Positions 32,263 through 44,481 of a stretch of 64,000 nucleotides of DNA are shown here, in pieces (position 1 is the first letter of the stretch; every line of letters begins with the position of its first letter). The stretch covers positions 12,501-76,500 of the forward strand of contig OZ024848.1 in the NCBI GenBank assembly GCA_964017145.1. The letters are read 5' to 3'. The notes beneath the pieces are model-generated. The model searched no databases. It saw nothing but the letters and a program-made list of their open reading frames with translations, and had not been told where the DNA came from. A program made the position numbers and the translations under genes. The DNA is from Agrocybe praecox. Its lineage: Eukaryota > Basidiomycota > Agaricomycetes > Agaricales > Agrocybaceae.

Positions 32263-35212
32263 ATGTTTGGCAGCAAGTACGTCCCTTCGGAGACATCTGA
32301 GGCCAGTACAAACCCTGTTCAAAGCATCTCAAAGTCGAACTTAACTCGCCACGTCCAACTGGAACCGCCGTAAGTCGGTGCTGTTTCTCTCGTGTTAGTT
32401 TAATACTAGACTTAACACAGAAGTCAATTCTTTGCAGAAAGAATCAGAAACAACCTACATCGTCTGCATTGCATGAGCAAGTCAGTAACAATGCAGCGAA
32501 GCAAACAACAGAAACGAAGCCAAACGTTACAAAGGTGGTCAAGTCAAAAAAGGATGCGAATGTCCCAAAGAATTTGCCGAATAAAACGAAGGACAAAAAA
32601 GGAGAATTAGCTCTCAACAAGCCGAGACGTGTACTTCTCCCGAAGAGAAAGAAAGACGAAAAAGAGGAAGAAATAAGTAGGATTGGACATGATGGCAGGT
32701 GCGTCTCAACCCAATTATAATCTATGTTTGCGAACTCTGATACAAGCGTCAAATTATTCAACGTTTTTGGCTCTCTATCAAGAAGATCAACTCGACCATT
32801 GCCTACAGGGCTCCCCTTGAGGCGACCGCAATGCGACGAAGATGGTGACTATTTCGAGGTAGACGGTGTACGCTACCTTCTCGAGAAGTCGCCTTCCCTG
32901 TTATCAGACGCCTCGGATTATGACGAGTCTGAATCGAGCAATTCGCGAACATTATATATGGGAGACTGAAGAAGGAGAGAGGTATTCCACTGAGGAGGAC
33001 TCCTCTAACTCGGAATATGGATTTCTTCCACCTCAGTATCAACGCTTGCGTAAAGGGTCAAGGTACAGTATCAAATTTCATTATCGCTACTATTATTTAA
33101 ACATGCTGGTATACATCAGATCCACATATTTGGGAGATTATGATGACAATGAAAACTGTTTGAGTTCAGCGGAGAAGACTAGTATTACTGGCGACTCACC
33201 GCCGAGAACGCGTACCGAGCGCAGGGAATCTGACGGTAACTGGTGAGGAGCTCTTATAAATGGTACTTTTTTATCGTTGTAATATTACTGAACGAATTAT
33301 AGTCCCCCGACGAGTAGTTCTACTTCAAAAACATTGGCTACTCCACCCTTTCGCAGACCAAACCGTTTCCTAATAAGCTACTACGAGACGTGGATTGAAG
33401 CAAACGTGATATGCCAAATCCCATCTCTGCGGAGGGTTTATGTATGTTCAATTCTACACTAGCATACAGCGCGACTCAAAGTCAAGATTCGTGCAGCGAG
33501 ATTTTGCGTAGACCCAGGGAAGATAATGTAAGGACGATCTTGCCGTTGAGCTTGTCTTGGACTTTTCTAACGCGATTCTCTTCTTATACTTAAGTTTTGG
33601 TCTAAAAGCACCGGATACGAAGGACAAGTGGCCAATCTATCGAAAGGATGAATCTGCTTGTCAAGGTAGGTCATACAAAGCCTTGCAATCCTTCACATGA
33701 CTAATGACTTCAAAAAAAGAAGCAGCATACAAGAAATGATCGTGGTCCTCCTGTCAAGAAAAGAGTCCGATTTGAAGCAAGTTGCACAGTGTTGCATCCT
33801 ATCGAAGAGACCTATGCATATAGGGGCACCAGCGACAAAAAAAGCTGTATGGAAAGATTGTGAGCTAAATCCGCCGCCTGAAGAAAAAAGCCCTGACATG
33901 TGTGATGTTGCGCAGCGCACAGTTTTTCATTGACAGAGGATTACCTGCAGAGGAAGCGCGATTCACGAGAACCTCATACACACTGGTTGGAGTCGGACCC
34001 ATGCCATGACGACGATATTCGGTATATATGGACTGTCATTTTATATCACAGCCAGGCTAATGGGAATAATTGACTAGCCGCAGTTCTAACATAGAAGTCG
34101 TCACTCCTGCCTGGTACAGACGACTCGAGCAGAAACTTCGCAAAAAGGACTTTCGAATGCGCTACTTTGGAGAAATGAGCAGCGAAGCTCAGAAAACATT
34201 GACAGTAAGCCTTCGAAACGTAAACAAGTAGCAGTCCTGGCTAATTCGACGTTTTTAGAACGAAGAAAAAAACATGCTCAAAATGAAAATTGGAATGGAT
34301 TGGAAAGAGATAGACGAGAAGATCTGGTCAAGTTTGACCGTGAGCGACTGCACCTCCAGTATGTGCCACAAAGCTCAACATCTTTGTTCAGGATGAACAG
34401 CAGAAAAATTTGATCCACGAAAAGATGAACCGCAGCAGAGAAAAAGAAATATTAATCGACCAATCAATTAATGGCAGAAGAGTTCATCTCCTGGAGAGCA
34501 GACCCAAGCGGGAAAATTTGAAGATCGCTTGCATACAGAAGGTTGGTCTGAAGTTGAGAATACACCGTGAGCGTTTTAAGAACTCACAAACCTTCCTGCT
34601 TTTGACGTCATTGCTTTATAGAGTCTCCAGCACGATGGACACGTTCTCAAGTGTTGATAACAGAAACTGTGAGGCTCAGGAGAAAGTCCCAAAAGAAACC
34701 AAAGGCGCAAGAACGAAGAAGTGTAATCCAAAAAAAACGGTTCCACTAGGCCGGATGTTCTGGAAGGCATAGATCATGCACAAATACCAGGGCAAAAACA
34801 AGAAGTTGAACCTGGTGAACCACCTGTCAAGCGAATTAAGCTTGAGGAAACTGCGGAGGTTGTCTTCTCAAGTCCAGTCACATCCGAGCCATCCCCTGCT
34901 CCAGATGAAACTCGAACTCGAGGCGAGTCTGTGGATCTCAAAGTCAGAACATTCTTCAAGACACACAAATATAGAAGTCCACCAATAATGGATGCCCTCG
35001 AGGCGTCTGGACTTACGAGTTACGAATTACTCACCATGGAAGGACAGGATAAGGACATTATCATGAAGCGATTCTCCACGATTCTCCACGATTATTGTTG
35101 GCAACCAGCGCAAATCGAAAGTTTATCCCATGTAGTTTCTCGTGCGTCGGCAAGCGAATGGGATAGATTGAAAAGCAAAACCTCCATGGAATCACTAGTA
35201 CCACCCCCTTAA
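32263..35212 (+). CDS. tandem paralog D, longest member, exon structure uncertain
   Basis: The first exons are clear: a start at 32263, intron from about 32370, a Lys-rich exon to about 32698, then an exon with DEDGDYFEVDGVRYLLEKSPS. Between about 32945 and 32975 the coding frame shifts from ...YDESESSNS to ...WETEEGERYSTEEDSSNSEYG without an obvious splice pair, so there may be a frameshift or an unusual intron. Further coding-like exons occur at about 33120-33240, 33300-33400, 33910-34030, 34085-34205 (TPAWYRRLEQKLRKKDF) and 34260-34360. The final exon is continuous from about 34795 to 35212 and carries VRTFFKTHKYRSP, TSYELLTMEGQDKD, KRFSTILHD, AQIESLSHVVS and SEWDRLK. It may be intact with many introns, or partly decayed. 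Confidence 0.5.
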
Positions 35213-35547
35213 TGATATCTTCTTGTCCGATAATCTTACTTAGGCTTTTAAACTAATTAGTACCCCTATCACAATAATAGATTTTCGCGTTCATATTACT
35301 TGCCTTATATTATTCTTGACAAATTGTATTACTGAATAGTTGTTTTTTTGTTTTGAAAACATTTGCGAAGGAAACCGAGGCGAATAAGGACAAGGTGCCT
35401 CAATTCATCGGCGACATGAGACTGGGGTTAGGGTTCCGGCAATAGCCGACGACACGCGTATGGGATGGGCACGACGCGTAATGCTAATACTGGGTTTCTA
35501 TCTTTCCACTACGTTCTGTTTTCATTCCTATCCAAAACTACTACAAT

Positions 35548-36243
35548 ATGGAAACATCCTTTGCGATTACAGGAAAGGGATATCTGATCATGGCTGCAGA
35601 TACCACGGCAGCACGCTCAATCGTCAAAATGAAAGTCGATGAGGACAAGATTAAGGCTTTAAGCCCCCACCTATTGATGGCGTACTCTGGTGAACCAGGC
35701 AAGTCCATAAGTTCTGTCTATTTTCTCAAAGTACGTTATAGAATGACCTATAAATGCAGGAGATACCGTTCAGTTTGCTGAATACGTCGAACGTAATATC
35801 CGTCTATACCAAATCCGCAATCTCTATCCCTTGCGCCCGGCTGCTGCAGCAGCATGGATTCGCAGAGCTCTTGCTGATTCACTAAGGTCGCGAAAGCCCT
35901 ACTCTGTAAATCTCTTACTCGGCGGATACGACACCGCTACTCACGATCCCCATCTTTACTGGATTGATCATTATGGGACTATGGCAGAAGTGCCATTCGC
36001 GGCTCATGGTTATGGTGCCTACTTCGCACTGAGTTTGCTTGACAGGTGCCTAAAACTTGTTCTATGATTATGAATTTTCTTAATTTTACCCTCAGGTATC
36101 ATGACCCAGAAGCCACACTTGAAGAAGGCCTGGAGACACTCAAGCGTTGCTTGGATGAAGTTGCGAAGCGTTTGGTGGTCAGCCCAGGAAAATACAAGGT
36201 CAAGATCGTGGATAAGGATGGTGTACGAGAGATTGAGCTATGA
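35548..36243 (+). CDS. PRE1: proteasome subunit beta type-2 (yeast beta4, Pre1)
   Basis: This is the beta4 subunit of the 20S proteasome core, one of the non-catalytic beta subunits. Three exons join through a GC-AG intron (35699-35759) and a GT-AG intron (about 36046-36096). Diagnostic blocks are [19 protein letters not shown] at the N-terminus, [51 protein letters not shown] and [14 protein letters not shown] at the end. There is no catalytic N-terminal Thr, as expected for beta4. Length (about 195 residues) is normal for the family. It is the only clear housekeeping gene inside the 27-41 kb cluster of domain paralogs and is on the same strand as paralogs A-D. Confidence 0.96.
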
Positions 36244-36696
36244 TTCTGTCGACTGTATTTGTATATTAAACCAATTTTCTTTGTTCTCGCTCGGTTAATT
36301 CAAGTTGCTCTTCCCCTTGCTTTAGACTCAGGTTACTGTGCGCATATCGTGTGTTGATCGATGGTTACCGACAAGGCTCAATCACAACTGCAGAGCGAGC
36401 TATGAGGAATTACATTTTCCTTATGCAGGCCTGGGGGAAGAGGACTGTTTATTAACGCCAAATCGATGTAAAATCCAGCCCCAGTACTGTATCCAAGCTC
36501 TTTACAGACACAGATCCAAATGGGGGTCCCATCGTTGGCAGATAAATCACAAATTTGATATTTAGCCGACGTAAACAACATTAACAAGACAAAGTCAACC
36601 TTCCAATGGGCACAAGATACAATAACAAGAAGAAAATTTAAGGACAAGACGAATCGAATCGTCCGTCCCTCCAGAATACATATCGGCGGGTTCTAT

Positions 36697-38129
36697 TTAC
36701 CTCATGGAGCACAACCCCTTCTCCAGCTCCTTCTCCAACGTCTTCCACGCAGCCTCCTTAGCTTTCACCACTGCATCCGTAAAGGTGGACAATCTAACAG
36801 GACGGCCCCTGAAAATCTTGATATCCACATCCTTCAGTTCTTCCATCATCTTTTCCTTGGTCACGCACTGCCGTTTGAGATAGCTGAGTTCCTGCGGGCC
36901 AAATTTATCGACGAGGAGCTGATCGAGGTAGTCGGGCATGTACGGTCCCGCATCTTTGAAGAAGTTGTCCATTAGCTTTAGGCTCTCTTTGTCGCTGAAG
37001 GGTTGTGGCACATCAGTTTGAATGTTCGCTGGTGTTTTTGCCTTCTTGAGTGAACTTGTTTCTGCCTTTTTATGGACGGAGGTGATGGTGGTGAAAGAGG
37101 AAGCCGCCGGGACGTGCTTGGAGTTTTTTGCTTTAGAGGAGCTGACAGTAGTGGCGGTGGAAGAAGAGGAGACAGCAGTTTGCTGTACGTCCGAGACGGA
37201 GGAAGTAGCAGGGCCAGCGGTGCTCGCTACCTTTTTGACTTTAGCACGTCTCTCCTGGCCCCTTTCTTCTGAGAGTCCCGCATCTCGGTGTGTGCGTTTC
37301 TTGGAGGCACTTTTGTCCTCATTTCCTTCATCTTTTTCTTTGCTTTCTGCATCGGCTTGTACATTCGAGGCCTTGTTCTGTTTCTTGGATCTTCTTGATT
37401 TCTTTTTCTTCGTATGGGCGGCGGCAGCGCTACTTGCAGGAGATGGCAAAGGAGCCCCGCCCGCAGGAGTAGGTTCCTGTGGATGAAAATATACATTATA
37501 ATGAAAACCAGTGCATACAAATGGAACTAACGTACCATAGGAAGAGGTATCCCGCTCAAGCCCGGGGGTGGGGTCGGCATGTAACGCTTTTCTTCATCCT
37601 CTTCCCCCTCTTCTTTGATTCTAGTATCATACCGGCGTCGTGCGATCTGTGGGATTGAACTGTCAGAACGCACTAATCATACAGAACGCTATAATATCAT
37701 ATGAACATACCCAATCCTCCAAGGAAACGAGCAATTCCAAGTCCTCCATTCTTATTTCGTCATCCTCCAGAATATCATCCCCGTTCTTGATTTTCTTGCG
37801 ATTGTAGTTATTATTTATGATATTGATGATAACGTCCACACTCGTGGAAAAGGCAACAGCGAGAACATGCACGGTAACCTCTTTGAGTTGGTTGAACGTA
37901 TAGCGAACGTAGGCCCGTCCAAATCGAGTGAATTTCCTGCCCTCCTTGGCGTCGCTAGAGAGATACAACGTCCATCATACGGTCAGAGGGGGGAAAAGCA
38001 AAGAAAAAAAACTTGATATACTCACATCTCCGTCACCTTCACGTCTGAGCTCCTCATTAACGTCCCCAACTCATACGCTATCCTCAAGTCGTCGTACTCT
38101 TTGTCTTCTGTAGGACGGGAGGAAGGCAT
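36697..38129 (-). CDS. minus-strand relative E of the domain family
   Basis: Four exons: 38129 to about 38026, about 37956-37711, about 37648-37537, and about 37475 to the stop at 36697. The N-terminus (MPSSRPTEDKEYDDLRIAYELG) and second exon (TRFGRAYVRYTFNQLKEVTVHVLAVAF) look folded. The third exon is acidic and Pro-rich. The long last exon is Lys/Ser/Ala-rich (THKKKKSRRSKKQNKA), then ends in a helical region with DNFFKDAGPYMPDYLDQLL, FGPQELSYLKRQ, RPVRLSTFTDAVV and AAWKTLEKEL. That region aligns in order with the terminal domain of paralogs A-D, but ELLTM is only partly kept. This is a distant match and could be convergent helix chemistry. Function unknown. Confidence 0.6.
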
Positions 38130-39367
38130 AGTGTTCAGATAAAGGAGAATGCTGGGTGAAAAGTCGATCCTGAGACGGCTTTTAAGAGATGACGATGATA
38201 ATACAAAAGTTACTTGAGAGGCGCATTTGAAGCTTTGATATCAATAGGAAGTTTCTATGTCTCTGGCTCGAAATCGGACGCAAAATCGATTTGCCGAAGC
38301 CTTCCGAAGCTTGGGATTATACACACCGACAGAAAACAAAAATTTCCCCGCACATTTCGACCAATTCTCTTGCGATTCGGGAATTCAGCGCCGCAATAGA
38401 AGATCACCGTCTCATAATGCAAAGCCTAATTAAAGAAGGAAGGTCCACGAACATAGCCCTTTTCTCTGAGACGGAAAATTCAGCGCGTATTTTCTTTCTT
38501 ATGCCTAAACCCAAGAAGCCTAATATTTTGTTAAATGGCTAGTAGGACACAGCTATCATCGATATTCGTGCCAAAATTGCAAGCACGTACAATTTGGAAG
38601 AGAAAAAATCCAAGGTTGCAAGAGAGAATCCACGACATCTTCCGACTCGACAAGCTCCCGCAGACGTGGGTTACACACTTCCTGACTTCTCCAAGTGCAT
38701 ATATTCCGCAACCTGCCGCAGAATGGGGTCTATTGAATGGCTGTGTCAGCCCGATGTTTTCGATAAAAATTCACGACAGAAGTTTCTGACCTCAATTCTG
38801 TTTTCTGCGGCCTGCATAATGACGACCAGAACTGAGCACAATGATTCGTTTTTTCAGTACTATCTCAGAATTTCAAAGAAAATATATTTACAAAGCATCC
38901 GTGTAGCTTTCAAATTTCATGTCCATTATAGCGCACATAACTCGCGCCTGCACCAAGTATTAGATAAAAGCTGGATGGGCCACAAACGCCTTGAATTCCA
39001 CATGGTATTCAGATAATCCGGAGAGTCTATTCCATATTTTTATAATCCTATAGAGTCAGTCCAAGCAGGTCGAACTACAGTGCCCAGGCGTCTGGGAATC
39101 GATGACAAGACAGGATGTGGAAGCAGCGCAGTTGCGTTTGACAAGAAGGATAAGAGTCAATTTGGTCCGATCCTCTGATGAATGTGTGTTGTGAGAACCC
39201 TGTCTTTTGCGGCATTACGATGTATGTCGAATCGTTGGAAACGAATGAGTAGCTGAAGAGGACGAAAGAGAAACTCAAGCCAATTAGACGCTTGTTAAGC
39301 ATTCCTGTCGAAGCTTAAAGGTTTCTCACCCAGATAATCTGTGAAATATTTCCATCCAACATATCTC
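38130..39367. other. intergenic stretch between E and F
   Basis: The two flanking minus-strand genes are E (start 38129) and F (stop 39368). The stretch holds only overlapping short frames on both strands (for example 38594-39016 plus) with no family signal. It should contain the promoter of E near 38130-38250 and the 3' UTR of F. Confidence 0.4.
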
Positions 39368-40761
39368 TCATTTCAAAAGCTTCCATGCCCCCTTCTTGGT
39401 GTTATAAACTGCTTTGCCAAAGAAGGAGAGTTGACACTGTCCAAGGACACCTGCCTGACCCAGGATATCTTTGATTTCCTCCAACGACTGTTTCTCCAAG
39501 GATCTGCACTCTTCTATGCCCAACCCCGAGTCTATCAACATCCCCAAGTTGTTGGGCGTGTATCCGATTGTTGAGCAAAATTGATAAATCCTTTGTCGTT
39601 TCTCTGAAGCATGGACGGATTCTTCACGTTCAGGAGATGATTCGGGCGAGCTCTGTATACGAGTTAACCTTGTGTTTGTCTTTCGATGCTTTGGAGCAGG
39701 GGGCGCGTCGTCGTCGTCCGTGCTTTCCGGTTCTTCGGACGATTTCTTTCGAGGCCTCTTTCTGTTGTTGGCTTTCTGGTTTCTAGTTGCAGGTGCAGTG
39801 TTCGAATCACTGTTTTCTTCCGATTCATCTTCGTCGGATTCCTGTCGCTTTCTTTTGGCGGCGCTTCTTCCGGACGATGTGCGCTGACGCAGCATTCGCG
39901 AATTGCCAGGTTTCTTCCCTTTCTTGACAAAGTCAGAATTATTTGTGGAGTCCGAGTTGCAAGTTTCATCTTCATCTTCACTATCTTTATCCTTTTTTGC
40001 CAATAAACGTGAACGAAGTCTGGGCTGGAGAAAATCATTAGTAAAACTTGCGGTACAATAGAGCCGAGAAGACGAATCACAGCATTAGCAAGTTTCGATG
40101 TTTGCGACCGTAAAACCCTCTTTCCATTCTTCATGGTTACATTTTCGTCGATGTCGTCCCCTTCATCGTCAGTGCCATTATGACGGGTCTTCTGGTTTTT
40201 CTGCAAAATCTTGGTCTTTGGGTATGCTTTCACACCCTTCTTTTCCCCTAATTTCGGTATGGACTCGCCATATTGTCGTATCTATGTCAAAACAATGTCA
40301 TTCACGTCCATCGCAGAAAGTTTAGCAACGTACCCACACGACCATCTTGTCCATCAGCTCCTTTTCCGCCTCATAGAACTTCTCGTCTTGCTCTGGTGGG
40401 TCCTGCTTCCTCCCATATAAGTTCTCAAGAATTCGATTGATCGCATGTGTGTTCGAATCCACAGCTGCGGCGATATCTTTGCTCGGCATCGAAGGTCGGT
40501 TGGCATGTACGAAGCGCACCAACGCCCGTCCAAGGGGCAGGGCATGTCTGCTATCTCTTCATGCGTGTTGTCGGTAAACGGAAAATTAAAGCAAAGGAGG
40601 GAGAGGAAGACTTACGGACAAATGATAGGGGTTTCCGTTGGCGTGTGTTTTATGATCTCTCTGAGAGATTTAAGGACGGCACTTTGCTTTCCAATGACGG
40701 CAGTGCTGGTTTGACTTTGGAATCGATTCCTACGAGCGTGCACGTTCTTCAGTCGGCTCAT
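39368..40761 (-). CDS. minus-strand relative F: putative HTH-like plus family domain
   Basis: Four exons join in frame, with introns at about 40550-40612, 40275-40335 and 40036-40090. The N-terminal part contains a helix-rich stretch (RALVRFVHANRPSMPSKDI, then AAVDSNTHAINRILENLYG) that looks like a winged-helix or HTH fold (inference). A middle region is basic/acidic (RQRTSSGRSAAKRKRQ, SDEDESEENSD). The last 75 residues read IYQFCSTIGYTPNNL, LIDSGLGIEECRSL, IKDILGQAGVLGQCQLSFFGK and KKGAWKLLK next to the stop. These follow the same spacing as the terminal domain of A-D. A chromatin or DNA-binding role is plausible but not shown. Confidence 0.62.
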
Positions 40762-41456
40762 TTCTTGCAATTTGAAGTTTTATGCTAGATCTGGCATTGG
40801 ATTTGTACCAAGGAGATAGATAAGAAAGGCCTAACAAGACCTGTGAGATGAAACTCTCGGCCAAGGGGTTGACAATGGTTGATACTCCAAAAGACGTTGA
40901 CGAATGGAGGCAGGAAACGATGAGCACACAGGTTCAAATTTGTGCGGCAGGGAGGGGTTGGGCAATGATATTAGCTCTCCGTAGAAACGTGCTTTAAGCT
41001 CAACTTGTAACCAGCAAAAAAGACGTTTCCACTGCGAAAGAAACTTAAAAGCTAATCATTTGAAGATGCCTCATCGATGAGTATAAAATACGGCGAACTA
41101 AAAATCTGAATAAGACGTTGGAATTAGAACGGTTAATTGCAGAGGTTTCAGATATTTTCAATCGCACGAAGGGATCCACACACTCGATTGAAAGGAATTT
41201 CTAGTACTATGAGAAGTGGCGGTAGGGACAAAAGCGCTGGAGATTTTATATCCTACGACGGTTGTAAAATGCATGACGGAAGGATTTGTCTCCGCAACTG
41301 AGTTCAAGCTCCGCTTAAAACTCTTTCGGCTGAAATAATGATTAGATCCGAAGTCCGACAAATCACGAGCCAATCAAGGTTGTCGCATTTCTGACTTTGT
41401 GACGACATTTATTTCGAATTGCCTTTTCTCATTCTTCCTTTCCTTTTCTCGCGGGC
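40762..41456. promoter_or_regulatory. divergent intergenic region between F and ETF-QO
   Basis: About 695 bp between two divergently transcribed genes, so it must hold both promoters. An AT-rich TATAAAA-like word occurs near 41084. The last 50 bp before the ETF-QO start are strongly pyrimidine-rich (CTTTTCTCATTCTTCC), typical of fungal transcription start regions. No other gene is visible. Confidence 0.45.
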
Positions 41457-43725
41457 ATGCTACGGTGCAGAAAGCGAGTTCCTCTGCGAAAGGCTTCCTT
41501 TCTGTCAACAAGGTCCTTTAGATCTTCAACCCTACGCAGAAATGAAGCATTTAACCCGGTAACGGTTGAACGAGCAGAGGACGAAGTTGACGTTTGCATC
41601 GTTGGCGGCGGACCTGCTGGATTGAGTGCCGCTATTCGTTTGAAGCAGCTAGAACGGGAGAAGGGGAACGAAATACGCGTAGTTGTTTTGGAAAAAGGTT
41701 CCGAAGTTGGTATGTTATGGTTAAACCTGGATAGAACAGAATAAAGTTAAAGTCAAATACAGGCTCGCATATTGTTTCTGGAGCTGTTATTGAACCACGC
41801 GCTCTGGATGAGCTCTTACCTGACTGGGCGTCCATGCCGGATCATCCACTGACGCAACCTGCGACGTCGTCTAAAATGCTGTTCATGACCCCCAAGATGT
41901 CTATACCCATCCCACATCCCCCGCAAATGTCCAACAAGGGCAACTATATCGTGTCGCTTTCACAGTTTACCCGATGGCTGGCGAACGTTGCAGAGAACGA
42001 GTACGGTGTGGAGATATACCCTGGATTTGCTGGTGCTCAGTTACTGCTGAGCGAAGACGCCAACTCGCTGGATCCATGGGGAAAGCAAGTGCGAAGCGTA
42101 CAGGGAGTGATCACGAACGAAGTTGGTCTGACGAAGAATTATCGTATGAAATCATCCTTCGAGCCAGGCATGGCGTTCCGGTCAAAGGTTACCCTTCTGG
42201 CAGAAGGCGCACACGGCTCCCTGTCGAAGCAGGCGATCAGTATGTACAACCTGCGGAAGGAGGCTGAACCACAGACGTACGGGATCGGACTCAAGGAAGT
42301 ATGGCGTGTGGATCCAGATAAATACCGTCCAGGAGAAGTCGTGCACACCATTGGCTGGCCCATGGATTCACAGACATACGGTGGTGGATGGGTGTACCAT
42401 ATGGACGGCGGCCTGGTCAGCTTGGGTTTGGTCATTGGACTGGATTATAAGAATCCATGGCTGAGTCCTTACCGTGAGTTCCAGCGGATGAAACACCACC
42501 CTTACTTCCGTGCTCTGCTATCCTCACCAAAGGCAGAACGACTCTCGTATGCTGCGCGTGTGCTCAACGAAGGAGGATTCCAGTCAATACCCAAGCTCAA
42601 CTTCCCAGGAGGAGCCCTCATTGGCTGCTCGGCTGGCTTCGTCAATATTGCCAAGATCAAAGGGACCCACAACGCCATGAAAAGTGGCATGCTCGCTGCT
42701 GAAGCCGCATGGAACAGCGTCCACCCTGAATCCGAGGCTGAAAGTCAACCAACAGCAGCTGATATGGCACCTTACGATCGTGCTCTACACGAATCATGGG
42801 TTCATTCTGATCTGTACGAGGTGCGGAACTTGAGACCTTCATTCGGTACCAAACTAGGTCTTCTTGGAGGTGTTCTTTATTCTGGAATCGACAGCCTTTT
42901 CTTGAAAGGACGAGTACCCTGGACATTCAAGCACCACTTACCAGCTGGCAAGGCCAAGAATCCCGTATGTCTTTTTTTTAAATCCAGCCGTTTCTTACGC
43001 AAAACTGAGTATGCATCCAGGACAACACATCTTCCCTCGACTCCACGTTCACTGAACTCGCAAGCAGCCACAAGCCAATCGAATACCCGCCCTTTGAAGC
43101 CCCTCTCTCCACTGACTTGCTCACTAGTGTGGCATTGACAGGGACGAACCACGCAGAAGACCAGCCCGTGCATCTGCGTGTTGTTCCCACTCGCAAATAC
43201 CTTGATGAACTCAAAGACGCCACTGGAAACCCAGCGATTGGCGCAGGTGTTGGTGCAGTGCGTACCGAGGCGGAAATCGAAGCCGAAGACCGTGCAGTCT
43301 CGAAGGAAACGGCCAAGGATGAGGTGAAGGAAGAACTCGAACGCCGGAGACGTCACGTTGAGGTTAATTATGGCCAGTATGCTGGATTGCTTGGACGTGC
43401 GTGCCCAGCGGGCGTATATGAGTATGTTCCTGAGGAAGGTGTGGCGGACACTGAGAAAGAGGGTTGGGATGGACATAAGTTGGTTATTAATTCTCAGGTA
43501 TGTCTTTTCCGTTTCCCATTCCAATCATGTACGGAGAACTCATTCAACTTGCATTTTGTTTAGAACTGTATTCATTGTAAATTGTGCGACGTTAAGGTGC
43601 CAACCCAAGATATCACTTGGACGGTACCTGAAGGAGGGGGTGGACCTAAATATAGTACGTGTCTTGCTCGATCTTTTCTTACTTTGTGTTCCCTTACCTT
43701 TTTCCTTTCGACAGCTGTAACCTAA
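41457..43725 (+). CDS. ETFDH: electron transfer flavoprotein-ubiquinone oxidoreductase, mitochondrial
   Basis: ETF-QO passes electrons from ETF (fatty-acid and amino-acid oxidation) to ubiquinone at the inner mitochondrial membrane. The model has five exons with introns at about 41710-41761, 42965-43021, 43498-43562 and 43656-43714. The first 35 residues are Arg/Ser-rich and Asp-free, a mitochondrial presequence. FAD binding is shown by [16 protein letters not shown] near residue 45. The ubiquinone region has IGLKEVWRV and [33 protein letters not shown] follows. The 4Fe-4S site is built from [11 protein letters not shown] and [17 protein letters not shown], giving all four Cys. The protein ends GGGPKYTVT; the terminal intron leaves only three codons in the last exon. 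Yeast ortholog is CIR2. Confidence 0.95.
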
Positions 43726-44353
43726 TTCCTTTATTCTCATCACTATTATCAATTTTATCTGCATCCCTTCTTAATCCACTGTGCGGATACAAATGCTCCC
43801 AAAAACCTCTTTCGGTGGTTGGTCTATCTTTGTACAGGGAAAACACGATCCTGGATTGAAATAGAAGAGAACACTAAAAACATATCGGCGCGCTGCTAAC
43901 TTTGAATCGGCCACTGAATTTGAGAAGCATACAATGTCTTATCGTTCAATTACTACAAACCATCCAGGCTATTTTGGGACACCTTGACCGTCCCATCTGT
44001 ATTACATATGGCTAGGACACCTACTTCGGGATCGTCAGGGATCGTCTGACAAATACTTTCATCTTAGAAACCTATTTTAGTGCGTTTGACGACCTCCGTT
44101 CTCATCGACTGAGGTGATGAATGCATCGAGGTGGATGAATAAGAGGTCAGTTTTAGCGCTCTCTTCTGCAGCCTATTTGAGTCGTGTGCGTTGATTAATA
44201 GAAGCCTATTCAGTTGACGCGAGTGATTGGTTTACAAAGCTCAACTGGATACTTTGAACTTACTAATTCTTTGATTTCTTTTTCTTTGGACTTCTGCTTG
44301 CTATGCTGTTTGTTTTTAGGTTCAGGAATAACGGGAAAGGAAAAAGGCGGACG
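43726..44353. other. intergenic region upstream of the first Rossmann gene
   Basis: Contains the ETF-QO 3' UTR and the upstream region of the next gene. No ORF of interest on either strand. Confidence 0.4.
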
Positions 44354-44360
44354 TATAAAA
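44354..44360 (+). promoter_or_regulatory. TATA box of Rossmann gene copy 1
   Basis: TATAAAA lies 122 bp upstream of the ATG at 44482 in the context ACGTATAAAAG. The same context, GTACGTATAAAAGGG, occurs 89 bp upstream of the paralog at 57332, so this core promoter element is conserved between the duplicates. Confidence 0.65.
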
Positions 44361-44481
44361 GCTGCTCATGCTACCATCTCTTTGAACATCATTCACTTCA
44401 CTTCTACTGGTACCGACAGCGGTCTATCGACTGAACTATCATCTTTACAAACTCAGTGCTACAAACTCAACAACAAACAGT

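Noticed and set aside
40440..40460. tRNA T-arm-like GTTCGAATCCAC
   Set aside because: Lies inside an exon of gene F; no acceptor or anticodon arms can be built around it.
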